Source of the DNA: Bacteroidota bacterium
GTDB lineage: Bacteria; Bacteroidota; Bacteroidia; Chitinophagales; LD1
Reading direction: 5' to 3'
Assembly: GCA_018267385.1 (NCBI GenBank)
Contig: JAFDYN010000008.1
Location: 126,622-190,621 of the forward strand
DNA: 64,000 nucleotides
The number at the start of each line of letters is the position of its first letter. The stretch's first letter is position 1. The position numbers and the translations under genes are program-made. Below the pieces are notes generated by a model, which was given only the letters and a program-made list of their open reading frames with translations, ran no database searches and was not told where the DNA came from. Shown here in pieces: positions 9,470 to 18,580 of the stretch.

Positions 9470-10402
9470 ATGGCTGCTATCACGCTGGATAATATCGTAA
9501 AGACCTACGGGGAGAAAGACAAGAAGGTCCTCGCTGTAGACCGGGCTTCATTCTCTGTAGAGGAGGGGGAGATGTTTGGCCTCATAGGGCCGGATGGAGC
9601 CGGCAAAACGACCCTCTTCCGCATTCTCACCACCCTCCTGCTGCCTGATAGCGGCACCGCATCTGTGGCAGGGTATGACACGGCAAAAGACTATACGAAG
9701 ATACGCAATAGCGTAGGCTATATGCCGGGGCGCTTCTCCCTCTATCAGGACCTGACCGTAGAGGAAAACCTGCAATTCTTTGCTACCATATTTAATACCA
9801 CGATCGAGGAAAACTACCACCTCATCAAAGACATCTATGTCCAGATCGAGCCATTCAAAGATCGCCGGGCGGGCAAGCTCTCCGGCGGTATGAAGCAGAA
9901 GCTGGCCCTATGCTGTGCGCTGATCCACAAGCCTACGGTCCTCTTCCTGGATGAGCCTACTACCGGCGTGGATGTGGTATCGCGTGTAGAGTTTTGGGAT
10001 ATGCTGAAGCGGCTCAAAGCGCAGGGTATCACCATCCTCGTATCCACTCCGTATATGGATGAGGCGGTGCTTTGCGATCGCATCGCACTGATACAAAATG
10101 GCAAGATCCTCTCTGTAGATACACCTGAGAATACAGTCAGGAAATACCCGACCAAGCTGTACGCCGCCAGATCTGATGATATGCACAGGCTGCTAAAAGA
10201 GATACGCTCCTATCCGGATATAGCCAGTTGCTTCACATTCGGCGAGTCTATGCATTTCACCTTTAGAAGTGACGATCCGCATAATATAGAAAAGCTCAAA
10301 GCAAAACTAAATAAGGCCCCGCACGAGTATCTGGAGATAAAAGAGATCCAGCCGGGCATCGAAGATTATTTCATACAGATAAGCGAACCGGCACATGAGT
10401 GA
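9470..10402 (+). CDS. ABC exporter ATP-binding protein 1
   Basis: A 310-residue ABC ATPase with a complete set of motifs: Walker A GPDGAGKTT, Q-loop region SVGYMPGRFSLY, signature LSGGMKQK, Walker B TVLFLDEPTTGVD and a switch segment near VSTPYMDEA, where most ATPases have His. A C-terminal extension of about 80 residues follows. It corresponds to the first half of the fused YbhF ATPase of enterics. Its stop overlaps the next ATPase gene by 8 bp, so the two halves are separate but coupled here. It powers the ABC-2 pump. Confidence 0.93.
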   Translation: MAAITLDNIVKTYGEKDKKVLAVDRASFSVEEGEMFGLIGPDGAGKTTLFRILTTLLLPDSGTASVAGYDTAKDYTKIRNSVGYMPGRFSLYQDLTVEENLQFFATIFNTTIEENYHLIKDIYVQIEPFKDRRAGKLSGGMKQKLALCCALIHKPTVLFLDEPTTGVDVVSRVEFWDMLKRLKAQGITILVSTPYMDEAVLCDRIALIQNGKILSVDTPENTVRKYPTKLYAARSDDMHRLLKEIRSYPDIASCFTFGESMHFTFRSDDPHNIEKLKAKLNKAPHEYLEIKEIQPGIEDYFIQISEPAHE

Positions 10403-11138
10403 GATAGCCATAAAAGCAGATAAACTGACCAAGAAGTTTGACGACTTCGTAGCGGTAGATGCCATCACCTTTGATGTGAAGCAGGGCGAGATATTCGGCT
10501 TTGTGGGTGCCAATGGTGCGGGCAAGACGACTGCCATGCGTATCCTCTGCGGCCTTTCCAAGCCTACATCCGGCTCTGCCACAGTAGCTGGCTTTGATGT
10601 ATACAAGGAGACCGAAAAGATCAAGCGCAACATAGGCTATATGAGCCAGAAGTTCTCTCTGTATGATGACCTGACCGTGATGGAGAATATCACCTTCTAC
10701 GCTGGTATCTATGGCCTGTCAGATAAGGAGATCAAAGACCGGGGAGAGTCACTGCTCAGCCAACTCGGCATCAGCCATGAGGCAAAGACCTTTGTCGCTT
10801 CTCTCCCGCTCGGCTGGAAGCAGAAACTGGCCTTCTCAGTGGCGGTGATACATGAGCCAAAGATCGTCTTCCTGGATGAGCCTACCGGTGGGGTAGACCC
10901 GGTCACACGCAGGCAATTCTGGGACCTGATATACGAAGCTGCGGACCGCGGTATCACAGTATTTGTCACTACGCACTATATGGATGAGGCGGAATATTGC
11001 AACCGCCTGACGGTGATGGTAGACGGCAAAATAGATGCACTGGATACGCCCACCAATCTGAAAAAGCAGTTTAGTGTAGACTCTATGGACAAGGTATTTT
11101 ATCAGCTGGCCCGTGCCGCAAAGCGTAGCGGGGACTGA
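10395..11138 (+). CDS. ABC exporter ATP-binding protein 2
   Basis: A 247-residue ABC ATPase paired with the preceding one. Walker A is GANGAGKTT and Walker B is KIVFLDEPTGGVD. The switch His is present in VTTHYMDEA. The signature is degenerate (SLPLGWKQKLA instead of LSGGQ), as is usual for the second half of YbhF-like ATPases. The heterodimer may therefore have one standard and one weakened ATP site. The coding region overlaps its neighbour by 8 bp. Confidence 0.93.
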   Translation: MSEIAIKADKLTKKFDDFVAVDAITFDVKQGEIFGFVGANGAGKTTAMRILCGLSKPTSGSATVAGFDVYKETEKIKRNIGYMSQKFSLYDDLTVMENITFYAGIYGLSDKEIKDRGESLLSQLGISHEAKTFVASLPLGWKQKLAFSVAVIHEPKIVFLDEPTGGVDPVTRRQFWDLIYEAADRGITVFVTTHYMDEAEYCNRLTVMVDGKIDALDTPTNLKKQFSVDSMDKVFYQLARAAKRSGD

Positions 11139-11159
11139 TCAATAGCAAAACAGAAGGAT

Positions 11160-12266
11160 ATGAAACAATTGCTGGCATTTGTGAGAAAGGAATTCTATCA
11201 CGTTTTTCGTGATAAGAAGACGCTGCTCATGCTCTTTGGGGTGCCTATAGCGCAGATCGTGCTCTTTGGCTTTACCCTGACCAATGAGATCAAAAATTCG
11301 CGTATAGTCGTGGCAGACTATGCACATGACTATGCCTCTCAGGAGATCATCCGCAAGATCGAAGCGAGCCGCTACTTTGAGGTGGTAAAGTCTAATATGT
11401 CTCACGACCAGATAGAAACGGCATTCAAAACAGGTACAATCAAAATAGCGGTAATCTTCCCTGCCAATTTCTACAACGACCTGTCGCATCTGAATAAGGC
11501 ACAGATACAGGTCATAGCCGATGCATCCGACCCCAATACTGCTACCACACTCACTTCATACCTGAATAATATCATCACCGACTACCAGGCACAGAAAGCA
11601 CAGCAGACCAAGGTACCCTATCTGATCACACCCGAGGTCAAGATGCTCTACAACCCTGAACTGCTGGGTGCGCCCAACTTTGTGCCGGGTGTGATGGCGC
11701 TCGTGCTCATGCTGATCTGCGCCATGATGACCTCCATCTCTATCGTAAAGGAAAAGGAAATGGGCACGATGGAGATACTGCTGGTATCCCCTATACGGCC
11801 CTTCCTGCTGATCATCTCTAAGGTGATCCCTTACCTCATCGTATCCATCATCAATCTGATCACGATACTCGTACTCAGTGTGGTACTGCTGCACCTGGAG
11901 ATCAAGGGTAGCCTCCTGCTTTTGTTTTTTGAGAGTACGCTCTTCATCATCTCCTCTCTCGCACTGGGCCTACTCATCTCAGTACGTGCCGAGTCGCAGA
12001 TGGCCGCTATGATGACCTCTCAGATGAGCCTCATGCTACCTACCATGCTACTCACGGGCTTTATGTTTCCCATAGAGAATATGCCACTCCCCATGCAGGT
12101 GCTGTCCTATGCATTACCCTCTCACTACTATTATGTCATAGTCAAAGCTGTGATGCTGGAGGGGCTTGGCTTTATGTCGATATGGAAGGAGACACTGATC
12201 CTGGCCTTTATCACTACGGTACTGGTGGTGATCAATTTGAGAAGCTTTAAAATCCGCCTGGCATGA
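11160..12266 (+). CDS. ABC-2 type permease 1
   Basis: A 368-residue inner-membrane permease of the YbhS/YhhJ type. One N-terminal transmembrane helix (residues about 22-40) is followed by a large periplasmic domain. Five or six helices come after residue 170, including the ABC-2 pattern IVKEKEMGTMEILLVSPIRP at the membrane edge. It would form half of the channel with the next gene product. Start ATG overlaps none of the ATPase gene, but the four-base overlap with the following permease (ATGA) indicates translational coupling. Confidence 0.92.
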   Translation: MKQLLAFVRKEFYHVFRDKKTLLMLFGVPIAQIVLFGFTLTNEIKNSRIVVADYAHDYASQEIIRKIEASRYFEVVKSNMSHDQIETAFKTGTIKIAVIFPANFYNDLSHLNKAQIQVIADASDPNTATTLTSYLNNIITDYQAQKAQQTKVPYLITPEVKMLYNPELLGAPNFVPGVMALVLMLICAMMTSISIVKEKEMGTMEILLVSPIRPFLLIISKVIPYLIVSIINLITILVLSVVLLHLEIKGSLLLLFFESTLFIISSLALGLLISVRAESQMAAMMTSQMSLMLPTMLLTGFMFPIENMPLPMQVLSYALPSHYYYVIVKAVMLEGLGFMSIWKETLILAFITTVLVVINLRSFKIRLA

Positions 12267-13381
12267 GAACACTTAAATTTTTGCTCCAGAAGGAGTTCAA
12301 GCAGATATTTCGCAGCAAATCGATCATCTTCTCCATCGTCTTTGCTCCGATCATCCAGCTCATACTGATGCCACTGGCCGCCAACTATGATGTAAAAAAC
12401 ATCTACGTAGCCTTTGTGGATCACGATCACTCCACCTACTCGCAAAAGCTCATCAACCGCGTTTACTCATCCATCTACTTCAAGGCTGCTCCGTATAGCG
12501 CCTCCTATGATGATGCCATGCATCTCATAGAGCAAAATAAAGCTGATATCATCGTAGAGATACCGCAGGGCTTTGAAGACAATCTCGTGCGTGAAAGCCA
12601 CGACAAACTATACCTGGCCGTAAATGCCATCAACGGCACCAAGGCCGGAGTAGGGAGCGGCTACCTGGGTGCCATCATCCGCGACTTTAATCAGGATATC
12701 CAGATGCAGTGGAAACAGCCGGGGCACTTTGCTGAGGCGCAGACCATAGATGTAGTGACCAATAACTGGTATAATCCGTACATGAGCTATTTTCTCTTTA
12801 TGGTGCCGGGCCTCATGGTATCACTGCTCACAGGTATCGGTGCCTTCTCCGCCTCGCTGAATATAGTCCGCGAAAAAGAGATAGGCACCATAGAGCAGAT
12901 CAATGTGACCCCTATCCGCAAGTATCATTTCCTGCTGGGCAAACTGATCCCATACTGGTGCCTGGGCATGATCGTGTTTACGATCGGTATGCTCGTCTCG
13001 CGGCTGGTATATGGCATCGTGCCTGTAGGCAGCATCCCACTCTTATATGGATTTCTGGCTGTGTACCTTCTCACGCTTCTCGGTGCCGGCCTGCTCATCT
13101 CTACCTACTCTGACACGCAGCAGCAGGCGGTATCGGTAGCATTTTTCTTTGTACTCATCTTCAATTTTATCAGTGGCATTTTCACGCCCATAGATAGTAT
13201 GCCGGAGTGGGCTAAGGCACTGGCCTATATCAGTCCTATCAGTCACTTCGCACAGGTCATGCGTATGGTCGTCCTGAAAGGTAGTACCTGGCCTGATGTG
13301 CTGCCTCATCTGGGTGCGGTCTTTGCGCTGGGTGTAGTACTGAATACCTGGGCGGTGCTCAACTACAGGAAAACAACCTAG
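12263..13381 (+). CDS. ABC-2 type permease 2
   Basis: A 372-residue paralogue of the preceding permease, with the same topology: one helix, a large outer domain (residues about 45-175), then five or six helices with IVREKEIGTIEQINVTPIRK. It completes a heterodimeric ABC-2 exporter working with HlyD and TolC, likely for drugs or lipophilic toxins by analogy to YbhFSR. It is the last gene of the operon; no clear terminator follows within 60 bases. Confidence 0.92.
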   Translation: MRTLKFLLQKEFKQIFRSKSIIFSIVFAPIIQLILMPLAANYDVKNIYVAFVDHDHSTYSQKLINRVYSSIYFKAAPYSASYDDAMHLIEQNKADIIVEIPQGFEDNLVRESHDKLYLAVNAINGTKAGVGSGYLGAIIRDFNQDIQMQWKQPGHFAEAQTIDVVTNNWYNPYMSYFLFMVPGLMVSLLTGIGAFSASLNIVREKEIGTIEQINVTPIRKYHFLLGKLIPYWCLGMIVFTIGMLVSRLVYGIVPVGSIPLLYGFLAVYLLTLLGAGLLISTYSDTQQQAVSVAFFFVLIFNFISGIFTPIDSMPEWAKALAYISPISHFAQVMRMVVLKGSTWPDVLPHLGAVFALGVVLNTWAVLNYRKTT

Positions 13382-13717
13382 CCCCTACTTCATTAGCCAT
13401 CCGCTGCAGCAGCAGGCGCTAAGCGACGCTACATACGTCATAAAGAATAAGTGCCGATGGAGCACCCGTATTACGATCATTTACCTGTCGCGTCAATCCA
13501 TTCCGGCCCATACACATCGCAGCAAATAGAGGTTGCCGGCGCAGGCATAATCGGAAATAACAGGTAGTTGCCAGCCGCAGGGGTACATTATCCTACATCC
13601 GGCAAATTTCAACATAATGATCTCTGTTCATATGTGGTTATCTCAACTACTGTATTGATCATCATCATGTTTTATACGGGTATCCTGCTCCAACTTTGCT
13701 GTACTTAAAATCACATT
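13382..13717. other. intergenic stretch with no recognised feature
   Basis: About 335 bases between the exporter operon and the next lipoprotein. I see no conserved reading frame, RNA fold or strong terminator on either strand. Confidence 0.5.
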
Positions 13718-14431
13718 ATGAAACACATACATCACTACTTCTTACGCTTTGTCATTGTGGCTGGCGTATCTCTCTTCCTTGTTTCTTCGCCGGGATGCAA
13801 GAAAAATGATCCTAACGTTTTGACGGGCGACACCAATATCCAGCTAACACAAAAAGACAGTGTGACCAATGTATATTTCACTGTCAATGGCACTAGCCTG
13901 CCCGGCACTACAGTGAAAATCATCAGCAACTCCAATGGTATGGTGACCTATGGAGCTACTACCGACCTAAGCGCCTATCCCGACTCTATCAAAACTGCAC
14001 TGGCCACCATGGTGCCACAGCTCATTACTTACTACAATCCTCAAAATGTCACTTTCAATATTTCTGGTACCACACTGACCATTCAGTTTACGATCAAAGT
14101 CACTTCGGAAGGCATGCAAAATTACTTCGTAGATGGACAGCCATGGACTGTGAAGTATGCAGATGGGGTAGGCACTAATTACACTGTAAAGCGTACCAAC
14201 GGCGACATACTGACGGCTACGGTCACTGAGAAAACCGGCGCGGATGACTGGCCATATGGATTTTACTACATTAAGACCAGCAAGGTAGAGTATAATGCTC
14301 CGGTAGATGATCCCGTATTGAGCAAAGTAACATTCCGGGTCAATCACAAATTTGGATTGGTATATCTCAAAGCCGAGGGCAAAAACGGGAAAGTACTGGA
14401 GCTAAGCCTCTTCCCTTATTACGTCATGTGA
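13718..14431 (+). CDS. uncharacterised lipoprotein
   Basis: A 237-residue protein with a lipoprotein-like signal: hydrophobic core FVIVAGVSLFLVSSPGC followed by KKND, typical of Bacteroidota lipoproteins that reach the periplasm or surface. The rest is rich in Thr, Asn and Val and reads like beta structure, with no motif I recognise. It stands alone on the plus strand and ends at a strong bidirectional terminator shared with bshC. The function cannot be assigned. Confidence 0.75.
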   Translation: MKHIHHYFLRFVIVAGVSLFLVSSPGCKKNDPNVLTGDTNIQLTQKDSVTNVYFTVNGTSLPGTTVKIISNSNGMVTYGATTDLSAYPDSIKTALATMVPQLITYYNPQNVTFNISGTTLTIQFTIKVTSEGMQNYFVDGQPWTVKYADGVGTNYTVKRTNGDILTATVTEKTGADDWPYGFYYIKTSKVEYNAPVDDPVLSKVTFRVNHKFGLVYLKAEGKNGKVLELSLFPYYVM

Positions 14432-14440
14432 TCCATCTCA

Positions 14441-14483
14441 GGCATAAAAAAGCTTCCTGCTAGCCCGGAAGCTTTTTTATGCC
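14441..14483. terminator. bidirectional intrinsic terminator
   Basis: AAAAAAGCTTCC and GGAAGCTTTTTT form a strong stem, extended by GGCAT/ATGCC, with a T run on either strand. It serves the lipoprotein gene on plus and bshC on minus; the bshC stop codon lies inside it. Confidence 0.88.
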
Positions 14484-16045
14484 TGATCGAGATTGACCAC
14501 CAGCATCGCTCGTTGCATTGGATCAGCAGCATCCACGATGTGCCGGATATACTGCGGATCTTTCAGATAAAAAGATGAGAAGTTTTCTATCCGCTCCTGC
14601 CAGGAGTTCATAGGAGCAATAGCAGCATGCAAGGCTTTAATCTGATTGATCGCGTCTTCTTGTTTGCGCTTTTCGGCTTTGACTATACGCCCTTCCAGCG
14701 CTTGAAGTGCATTGAGTTGCTTTTGCTTCTCAGCCAGTACCGTACCTTTCAGCGTCGGGTCCACAGTTTCTGCTTTGATGGCCATAGAGTCGTACAACGC
14801 TTCCAGGCTCTTAGTCTCCTCATCAAATTGCATCTCTGCAGAGAGCTTTGACTTGACAAAGTTGCTGATCAGTGTATCAATATTGCCGAAGAAATCTGCG
14901 ACGGTCAGTCCCAGCTTTTCGAGTTTGCGCAGCTGGCTTGTATTGAGCACAGTCATAGAGGTACGCACCACCAGCATCGGATAGTTGACCTTGTGATGCT
15001 CAAAGACGGGCTTTAGTTCCAGCCAATAACTCAGTTCGCCTGCGCCACCTATGAAGGCAAGATTAGGAAGGATCATCTCCTGATAGACGGGACGCAGGAT
15101 GACATTGGGGCTGATAGATCCCCACCTCTCCCCCTTTCCCTCTCCAAAGGAGAGGGGAAGGTATGATCCATCCTTCCTTGTGATTCGCTCACGAGAGTTT
15201 TCACCTAAAAAGAAAAGATTGATCTCCCTCGGCGTAGCCTGCACAGAATAGTTTGTCTCCAGCCATTGCAAGGTAGAGTCGAGTACCTTGATAGCCGATG
15301 AGTGCTCTAACTCATCCTTAATGATTGGCGCAAAGCGCTGTTTCAGTTCTGCATCATCCTGGTCTATCACCACAAGGCCTGTGTCGGCAAAGAGTTCATT
15401 GATGACATAGCGCGTATACTCACCGAAGCGCGTGAACTTGTCTAAGCCCGCGCGCAGTTTATCTATAAGTGGCTTGCCAGCCTCTCCCAGTATCAGCTCT
15501 GCCTCATTCAGCACATTCACAAAGCTATCTAGCTTCCGGCGGCCATAGGCACCCCCCTCCCCTTCTGCCGCGGGCCATTCTATCTTCTTTCCATAGATAT
15601 AGGTCGTGCCCAGCTCCTCAAAGTCATGGTCCTCACTACCCATCCAGAAGACAGGCACAAAGTTCTTCTCCGGATACTTAGCCTTGAGCTGGTTGGCCAG
15701 ATTGATCGTAGAGCTGATCTTATAGATATTGAAGACTGGCCCGAGCATCACACATGGCTGATGCGCGGCAGTGACGGTGAAAGTATCAGCAGACAGCAGC
15801 GACTCGATACTGAGCTTCGTCTTGTCTGATGCGTCTATATTCTCGTACTGCTTCTTCAGCACAGAGACGAGCAATGGACGGTCTATCGGGTCTTTGGCTT
15901 TGTCTGCCATGACCTGGGCGAAGGCATCAATATTGAGGTCGTATTTATAAAGATGACGTAGCGCGGGGTGGCCGCTGATATAGTCGGCTACCAGCCTGCT
16001 AAAGCCGGGAATAGTAGTAAGCGGTATAGTGGAAACAATGGACAT
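14477..16045 (-). CDS. bshC: putative cysteine ligase BshC (bacillithiol synthesis)
   Basis: A 522-residue protein matching BshC, which adds cysteine to glucosaminyl-malate in bacillithiol formation. Recognisable stretches are TAAHQPCVMLGPVFNIYK, FWMGSEDHDFEEL, SPNVILRPVYQEMILPNLAFIGGAGELSYWLELK and a C-terminal coiled coil. The ATG at 16045 was chosen because an upstream start (16138) adds a non-conserved tail. At residues about 297-309 the sequence LPLSFGEGKGERW is not BshC-like. It is the translation of a palindromic repeat that sits in frame where other BshC proteins, as I recall them, have a helical linker. The enzyme may still work, since flanking motifs are intact. It follows rimO with a 64-bp gap. 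Confidence 0.88.
   Translation of the reverse strand: MSIVSTIPLTTIPGFSRLVADYISGHPALRHLYKYDLNIDAFAQVMADKAKDPIDRPLLVSVLKKQYENIDASDKTKLSIESLLSADTFTVTAAHQPCVMLGPVFNIYKISSTINLANQLKAKYPEKNFVPVFWMGSEDHDFEELGTTYIYGKKIEWPAAEGEGGAYGRRKLDSFVNVLNEAELILGEAGKPLIDKLRAGLDKFTRFGEYTRYVINELFADTGLVVIDQDDAELKQRFAPIIKDELEHSSAIKVLDSTLQWLETNYSVQATPREINLFFLGENSRERITRKDGSYLPLSFGEGKGERWGSISPNVILRPVYQEMILPNLAFIGGAGELSYWLELKPVFEHHKVNYPMLVVRTSMTVLNTSQLRKLEKLGLTVADFFGNIDTLISNFVKSKLSAEMQFDEETKSLEALYDSMAIKAETVDPTLKGTVLAEKQKQLNALQALEGRIVKAEKRKQEDAINQIKALHAAIAPMNSWQERIENFSSFYLKDPQYIRHIVDAADPMQRAMLVVNLDQA
15123..15156 (+). repeat. palindromic repeat, solitary copy inside bshC
   Basis: The core CCCTCTCCAAAGGAGAGGG (15138-15156) is preceded by CACCTCTCCCCC. 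It is the same repeat, in the same order, as the two copies that flank the DUF559 insert in leuS. It is translated in frame from the minus strand. Confidence 0.85.
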
Positions 16046-16109
16046 GAGATAGACTTTAGTCAGTGACGCTAAGCCCGATGAAAGACGAATAACCCTGCCT
16101 TTTATGCTA

Positions 16110-17423
16110 TCAGGCCACCACCTCTCCGTAGAGATCAAACTCTTCTGCAGAAGTGATCTTCACTTTGGCAAAATCACCGATGCGAATGTAGGTGTTTTCG
16201 GCGCTGACCAGTACCTCGTTATCCACCTCTGGTGAATCGTACTCGGTCCGGCCTATGAAGTAGCCTCCCTCCTTGCGGTCAAAAAGCACTTTGAAGGTCT
16301 TGCCTACTTTCTTCTGATTCAGCGCAAGGGAGATACCTTCCTGCACGGCCATGATCTCTGCTGCGCGCTCCTGCTTGGTGTCTTCATCTATATCATCGGC
16401 GTGAATATGCGCACGGGTACTATCCTCGTGAGAGTAGGTAAACACACCGAGGCGCTCAAACTGCACTTCTTCGATAAAATTCTTCAGGTTTTGGATATCC
16501 TGCTCGGTTTCTCCCGGATAGCCCACCAGCATCGTAGTGCGGATGGCGATATCAGGTACGCGCGCACGGATATCGCGTATCAGGTCTATGGTCTCCTGGT
16601 TGGTGATATTGCGGCGCATAGAGGTCAGGATCGGATCGCTGGCGTGTTGCAGCGGCATATCCAGATAGTGGCACACCTTAGGGTTCTGCGCCATCTCGTC
16701 TATGATCTCCATGGGGAACTGTGCCGGATAGGCATAGTGCAGGCGTATCCACTCGATGCCCTCTACCTTGGCCAGCTCCTGGAGCAGCTCCGGTAGGCGG
16801 CGCTTCTTGTAGATATCCAGCCCGTAGAATGTCAGCTCCTGCGCGATAAGCATGAGCTCTTTCACGCCCTTGGCGGCAAGGCCCTTTGCCTCAGCCACCA
16901 GCTCGTCTATGGTACGGGACACGTGCTTGCCACGCATCAGAGGGATAGCGCAGAAAGAGCAGGTACGATTGCAGCCCTCTGATATTTTCAGATAAGCATA
17001 GTGAGACGGCGTAGAGAGCATCCGCTCGCCTACCAGCTCATGCTTGTAGTCTATCTTAAATTTCTTGAGCAGCTTTGGCAGCTCGGCAGTGCCGAAGAAA
17101 GCATCTACCTCGGGGATCTCATCCTCCAGATTGTCCTTATAGCGCTGCGAGAGACAGCCGGTCACATACAGCTTTTCGATCTTGCCTTTGCTCTTGGCAT
17201 CGGCATACTCCATGATGGTATTGATAGACTCCTCCTTGGCCTTATCTATGAAGCCGCAGGTATTTACCACCACGATGTTGCGGCCCTTGCGCCATTTGTC
17301 ATGCACCACGTCATAGCCGCCATCCTGCAGGTGCGCCATCATCACCTCGCTATCCACGAGGTTCTTGGAGCAGCCGAGGGTGATGACTGATACCTTATCT
17401 TTCTGTATGCTTTTGGTCTTCAA
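16110..17423 (-). CDS. rimO: ribosomal protein S12 methylthiotransferase RimO
   Basis: A 437-residue radical-SAM enzyme that methylthiolates an Asp of ribosomal protein S12. The N-terminal UPF0004 domain has VITLGCSKNLVDSE and NTCGFIDKAKEES. The radical SAM cluster is CNRTCSFC (Cx3Cx2C), and a C-terminal TRAM domain ends the protein. The only start in frame that gives the conserved N-terminus is TTG at 17423; a stop lies six codons upstream. A four-heptad repeat lies just before the start codon, in the place of the ribosome-binding region. It belongs to the minus-strand block with ftsY and the ribosomal protein genes. Confidence 0.95.
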   Translation of the reverse strand: MKTKSIQKDKVSVITLGCSKNLVDSEVMMAHLQDGGYDVVHDKWRKGRNIVVVNTCGFIDKAKEESINTIMEYADAKSKGKIEKLYVTGCLSQRYKDNLEDEIPEVDAFFGTAELPKLLKKFKIDYKHELVGERMLSTPSHYAYLKISEGCNRTCSFCAIPLMRGKHVSRTIDELVAEAKGLAAKGVKELMLIAQELTFYGLDIYKKRRLPELLQELAKVEGIEWIRLHYAYPAQFPMEIIDEMAQNPKVCHYLDMPLQHASDPILTSMRRNITNQETIDLIRDIRARVPDIAIRTTMLVGYPGETEQDIQNLKNFIEEVQFERLGVFTYSHEDSTRAHIHADDIDEDTKQERAAEIMAVQEGISLALNQKKVGKTFKVLFDRKEGGYFIGRTEYDSPEVDNEVLVSAENTYIRIGDFAKVKITSAEEFDLYGEVVA

Positions 17424-17426
17424 ACG

Positions 17427-17456
17427 AGTATTAAGTAGTTAGTATTAAGTATTAAG
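17427..17456 (+). repeat. four-heptad repeat, AGTATTA type
   Basis: Units AGTATTA, AGTAGTT, AGTATTA, AGTATTA in direct tandem (28 bp), then AG. It begins four bases from the rimO start codon. Confidence 0.85.
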
Positions 17457-17475
17457 ATGAAATGCACGACACCGC

Positions 17476-17503
17476 CGAAATCCCAAATCGGACATCCGAA
17501 ATC
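17476..17503 (-). repeat. four-heptad repeat, GATTTCG type
   Basis: On the minus strand the units are GATTTCG, GATGTCC, GATTTGG, GATTTCG, exactly 28 bp. It ends one base from the ftsY stop codon. The second unit is the deviant one, as in the AGTATTA type. Confidence 0.8.
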
Positions 17504-17504
17504 A

Positions 17505-18461
17505 TTACACTCCTTTAAAGAGCGAATCCACAAACTCCTTAGCATTAAACACCTGGAGCTTGTCTATCGCCTCGCCTACGCCTATGTAGCGCACAGGTAT
17601 CTTAAACTGATCTGAGATGCCTATCACCACGCCGCCTTTGGCAGTGCCGTCAAGCTTAGTGATAGCGAGGGCAGTCACTTGTGTAGCTGCGGTGAACTGG
17701 CGAGCTTGCTCCACTGCATTCTGGCCGGTAGAGCCATCCAGCACGAGCAGCACCTCATGTGGTGCATCAGGTATCACCTTCTGCATCACACGGCGGATCT
17801 TGGAGAGTTCGTTCATCAGGTCTACACGGTTGTGCAGGCGACCTGCGGTGTCTATGATCACTACGTCGGCGCCATCTGCTACACCTTTCTCTACAGCCTG
17901 ATACGATACCGCCGCAGGGTCAGATCCCATCTCCAGCTTTACGATACCCACGTCAGAGCGCTTGGCCCAGACGTCGAGCTGGTCTACTGCCGCTGCGCGG
18001 AAAGTATCCCCCGCGCCGAGCATGACCTTCTTGCCGGCTTTCTTAAACTGATAAGCGAGTTTGCCGATAGTAGTCGTCTTGCCCGCTCCATTTACACCTA
18101 CTACCATGATCACATATGGCTTCTTGCCGGAGGGCAGGTTGAAGTTGGCGAAGTCATCGTTCTGGTCATTGACGAAAAGGGCTGATACCTCTTCTTTCAT
18201 GATGCGGTTCAGCTCACCGGTAGAGGTGAACTTATCCCGCGCTACGCGCTCTTCTATGTTCTTGATGATCTTGATGGTCGTCTCCAGGCCCACGTCTGAG
18301 GATATGAGCGCCTCCTCCAGATTGTCGAGCACCTCTATATCTACGGTAGATTTGCCCGCTATGGCGCGGGTCAGTTTGCCCAGGAAACCCTCATTGGTCT
18401 TCTGTAGCCCCTTGTCGAGGTCCTCTTTCTTCTCCTTGCTGAAAAAACCGAAAATACCCAT
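17505..18461 (-). CDS. ftsY: signal recognition particle receptor FtsY
   Basis: A 318-residue SRP GTPase that docks ribosome-nascent chain complexes at the membrane. It has the N-domain helices (residues 1-90) and the G domain with GVNGAGKTTTIGKLA, DTFRAAAVDQL, DTAGRL, TKLDGTAKGG and the C-terminal GVGEAIDKLQVFN. The acidic A domain of E. coli is nearly absent, as is usual in Bacteroidota. The SRP RNA gene is elsewhere in the window (32840-32936). The gene sits between DUF4295 and rimO, a conserved order in this phylum, but repeats fill both gaps. Confidence 0.97.
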   Translation of the reverse strand: MGIFGFFSKEKKEDLDKGLQKTNEGFLGKLTRAIAGKSTVDIEVLDNLEEALISSDVGLETTIKIIKNIEERVARDKFTSTGELNRIMKEEVSALFVNDQNDDFANFNLPSGKKPYVIMVVGVNGAGKTTTIGKLAYQFKKAGKKVMLGAGDTFRAAAVDQLDVWAKRSDVGIVKLEMGSDPAAVSYQAVEKGVADGADVVIIDTAGRLHNRVDLMNELSKIRRVMQKVIPDAPHEVLLVLDGSTGQNAVEQARQFTAATQVTALAITKLDGTAKGGVVIGISDQFKIPVRYIGVGEAIDKLQVFNAKEFVDSLFKGV

Positions 18462-18465
18462 GAAT

Positions 18466-18495
18466 AGTATTGAGTAGTTAGTATTGAGTATTGAG
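18466..18495 (+). repeat. four-heptad repeat, AGTATTG variant
   Basis: Units AGTATTG, AGTAGTT, AGTATTG, AGTATTG in tandem, then AG. It begins five bases upstream of the ftsY start codon and differs from the copy at 17427 by the same A-to-G change in three units. Confidence 0.85.
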
Positions 18496-18542
18496 ACGAA
18501 TCACGTTAGCACACTATTTTATTCCGCCACTTTTGTACTGCT

Positions 18543-18570
18543 CCTCCCCTTTGGGGAGGTTAGGAGGGGC
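18543..18570. repeat. CCTCCCC-type palindrome
   Basis: CCTCCCC-TTT-GGGGAGG followed by TTAGGAGGGGC. It has the same general form (C-rich arm, TTT centre, G-rich arm) as the CCCTCTCC palindromes in leuS and bshC, but a different sequence. Confidence 0.6.
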
Positions 18571-18580
18571 TGCCCCTTTT

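Noticed and set aside
17427-18495. CRISPR-like array from repeated 28-bp units
   Set aside because: The repeats are not regularly spaced, are internally tandem, differ in sequence family and orientation, and no cas genes are present.
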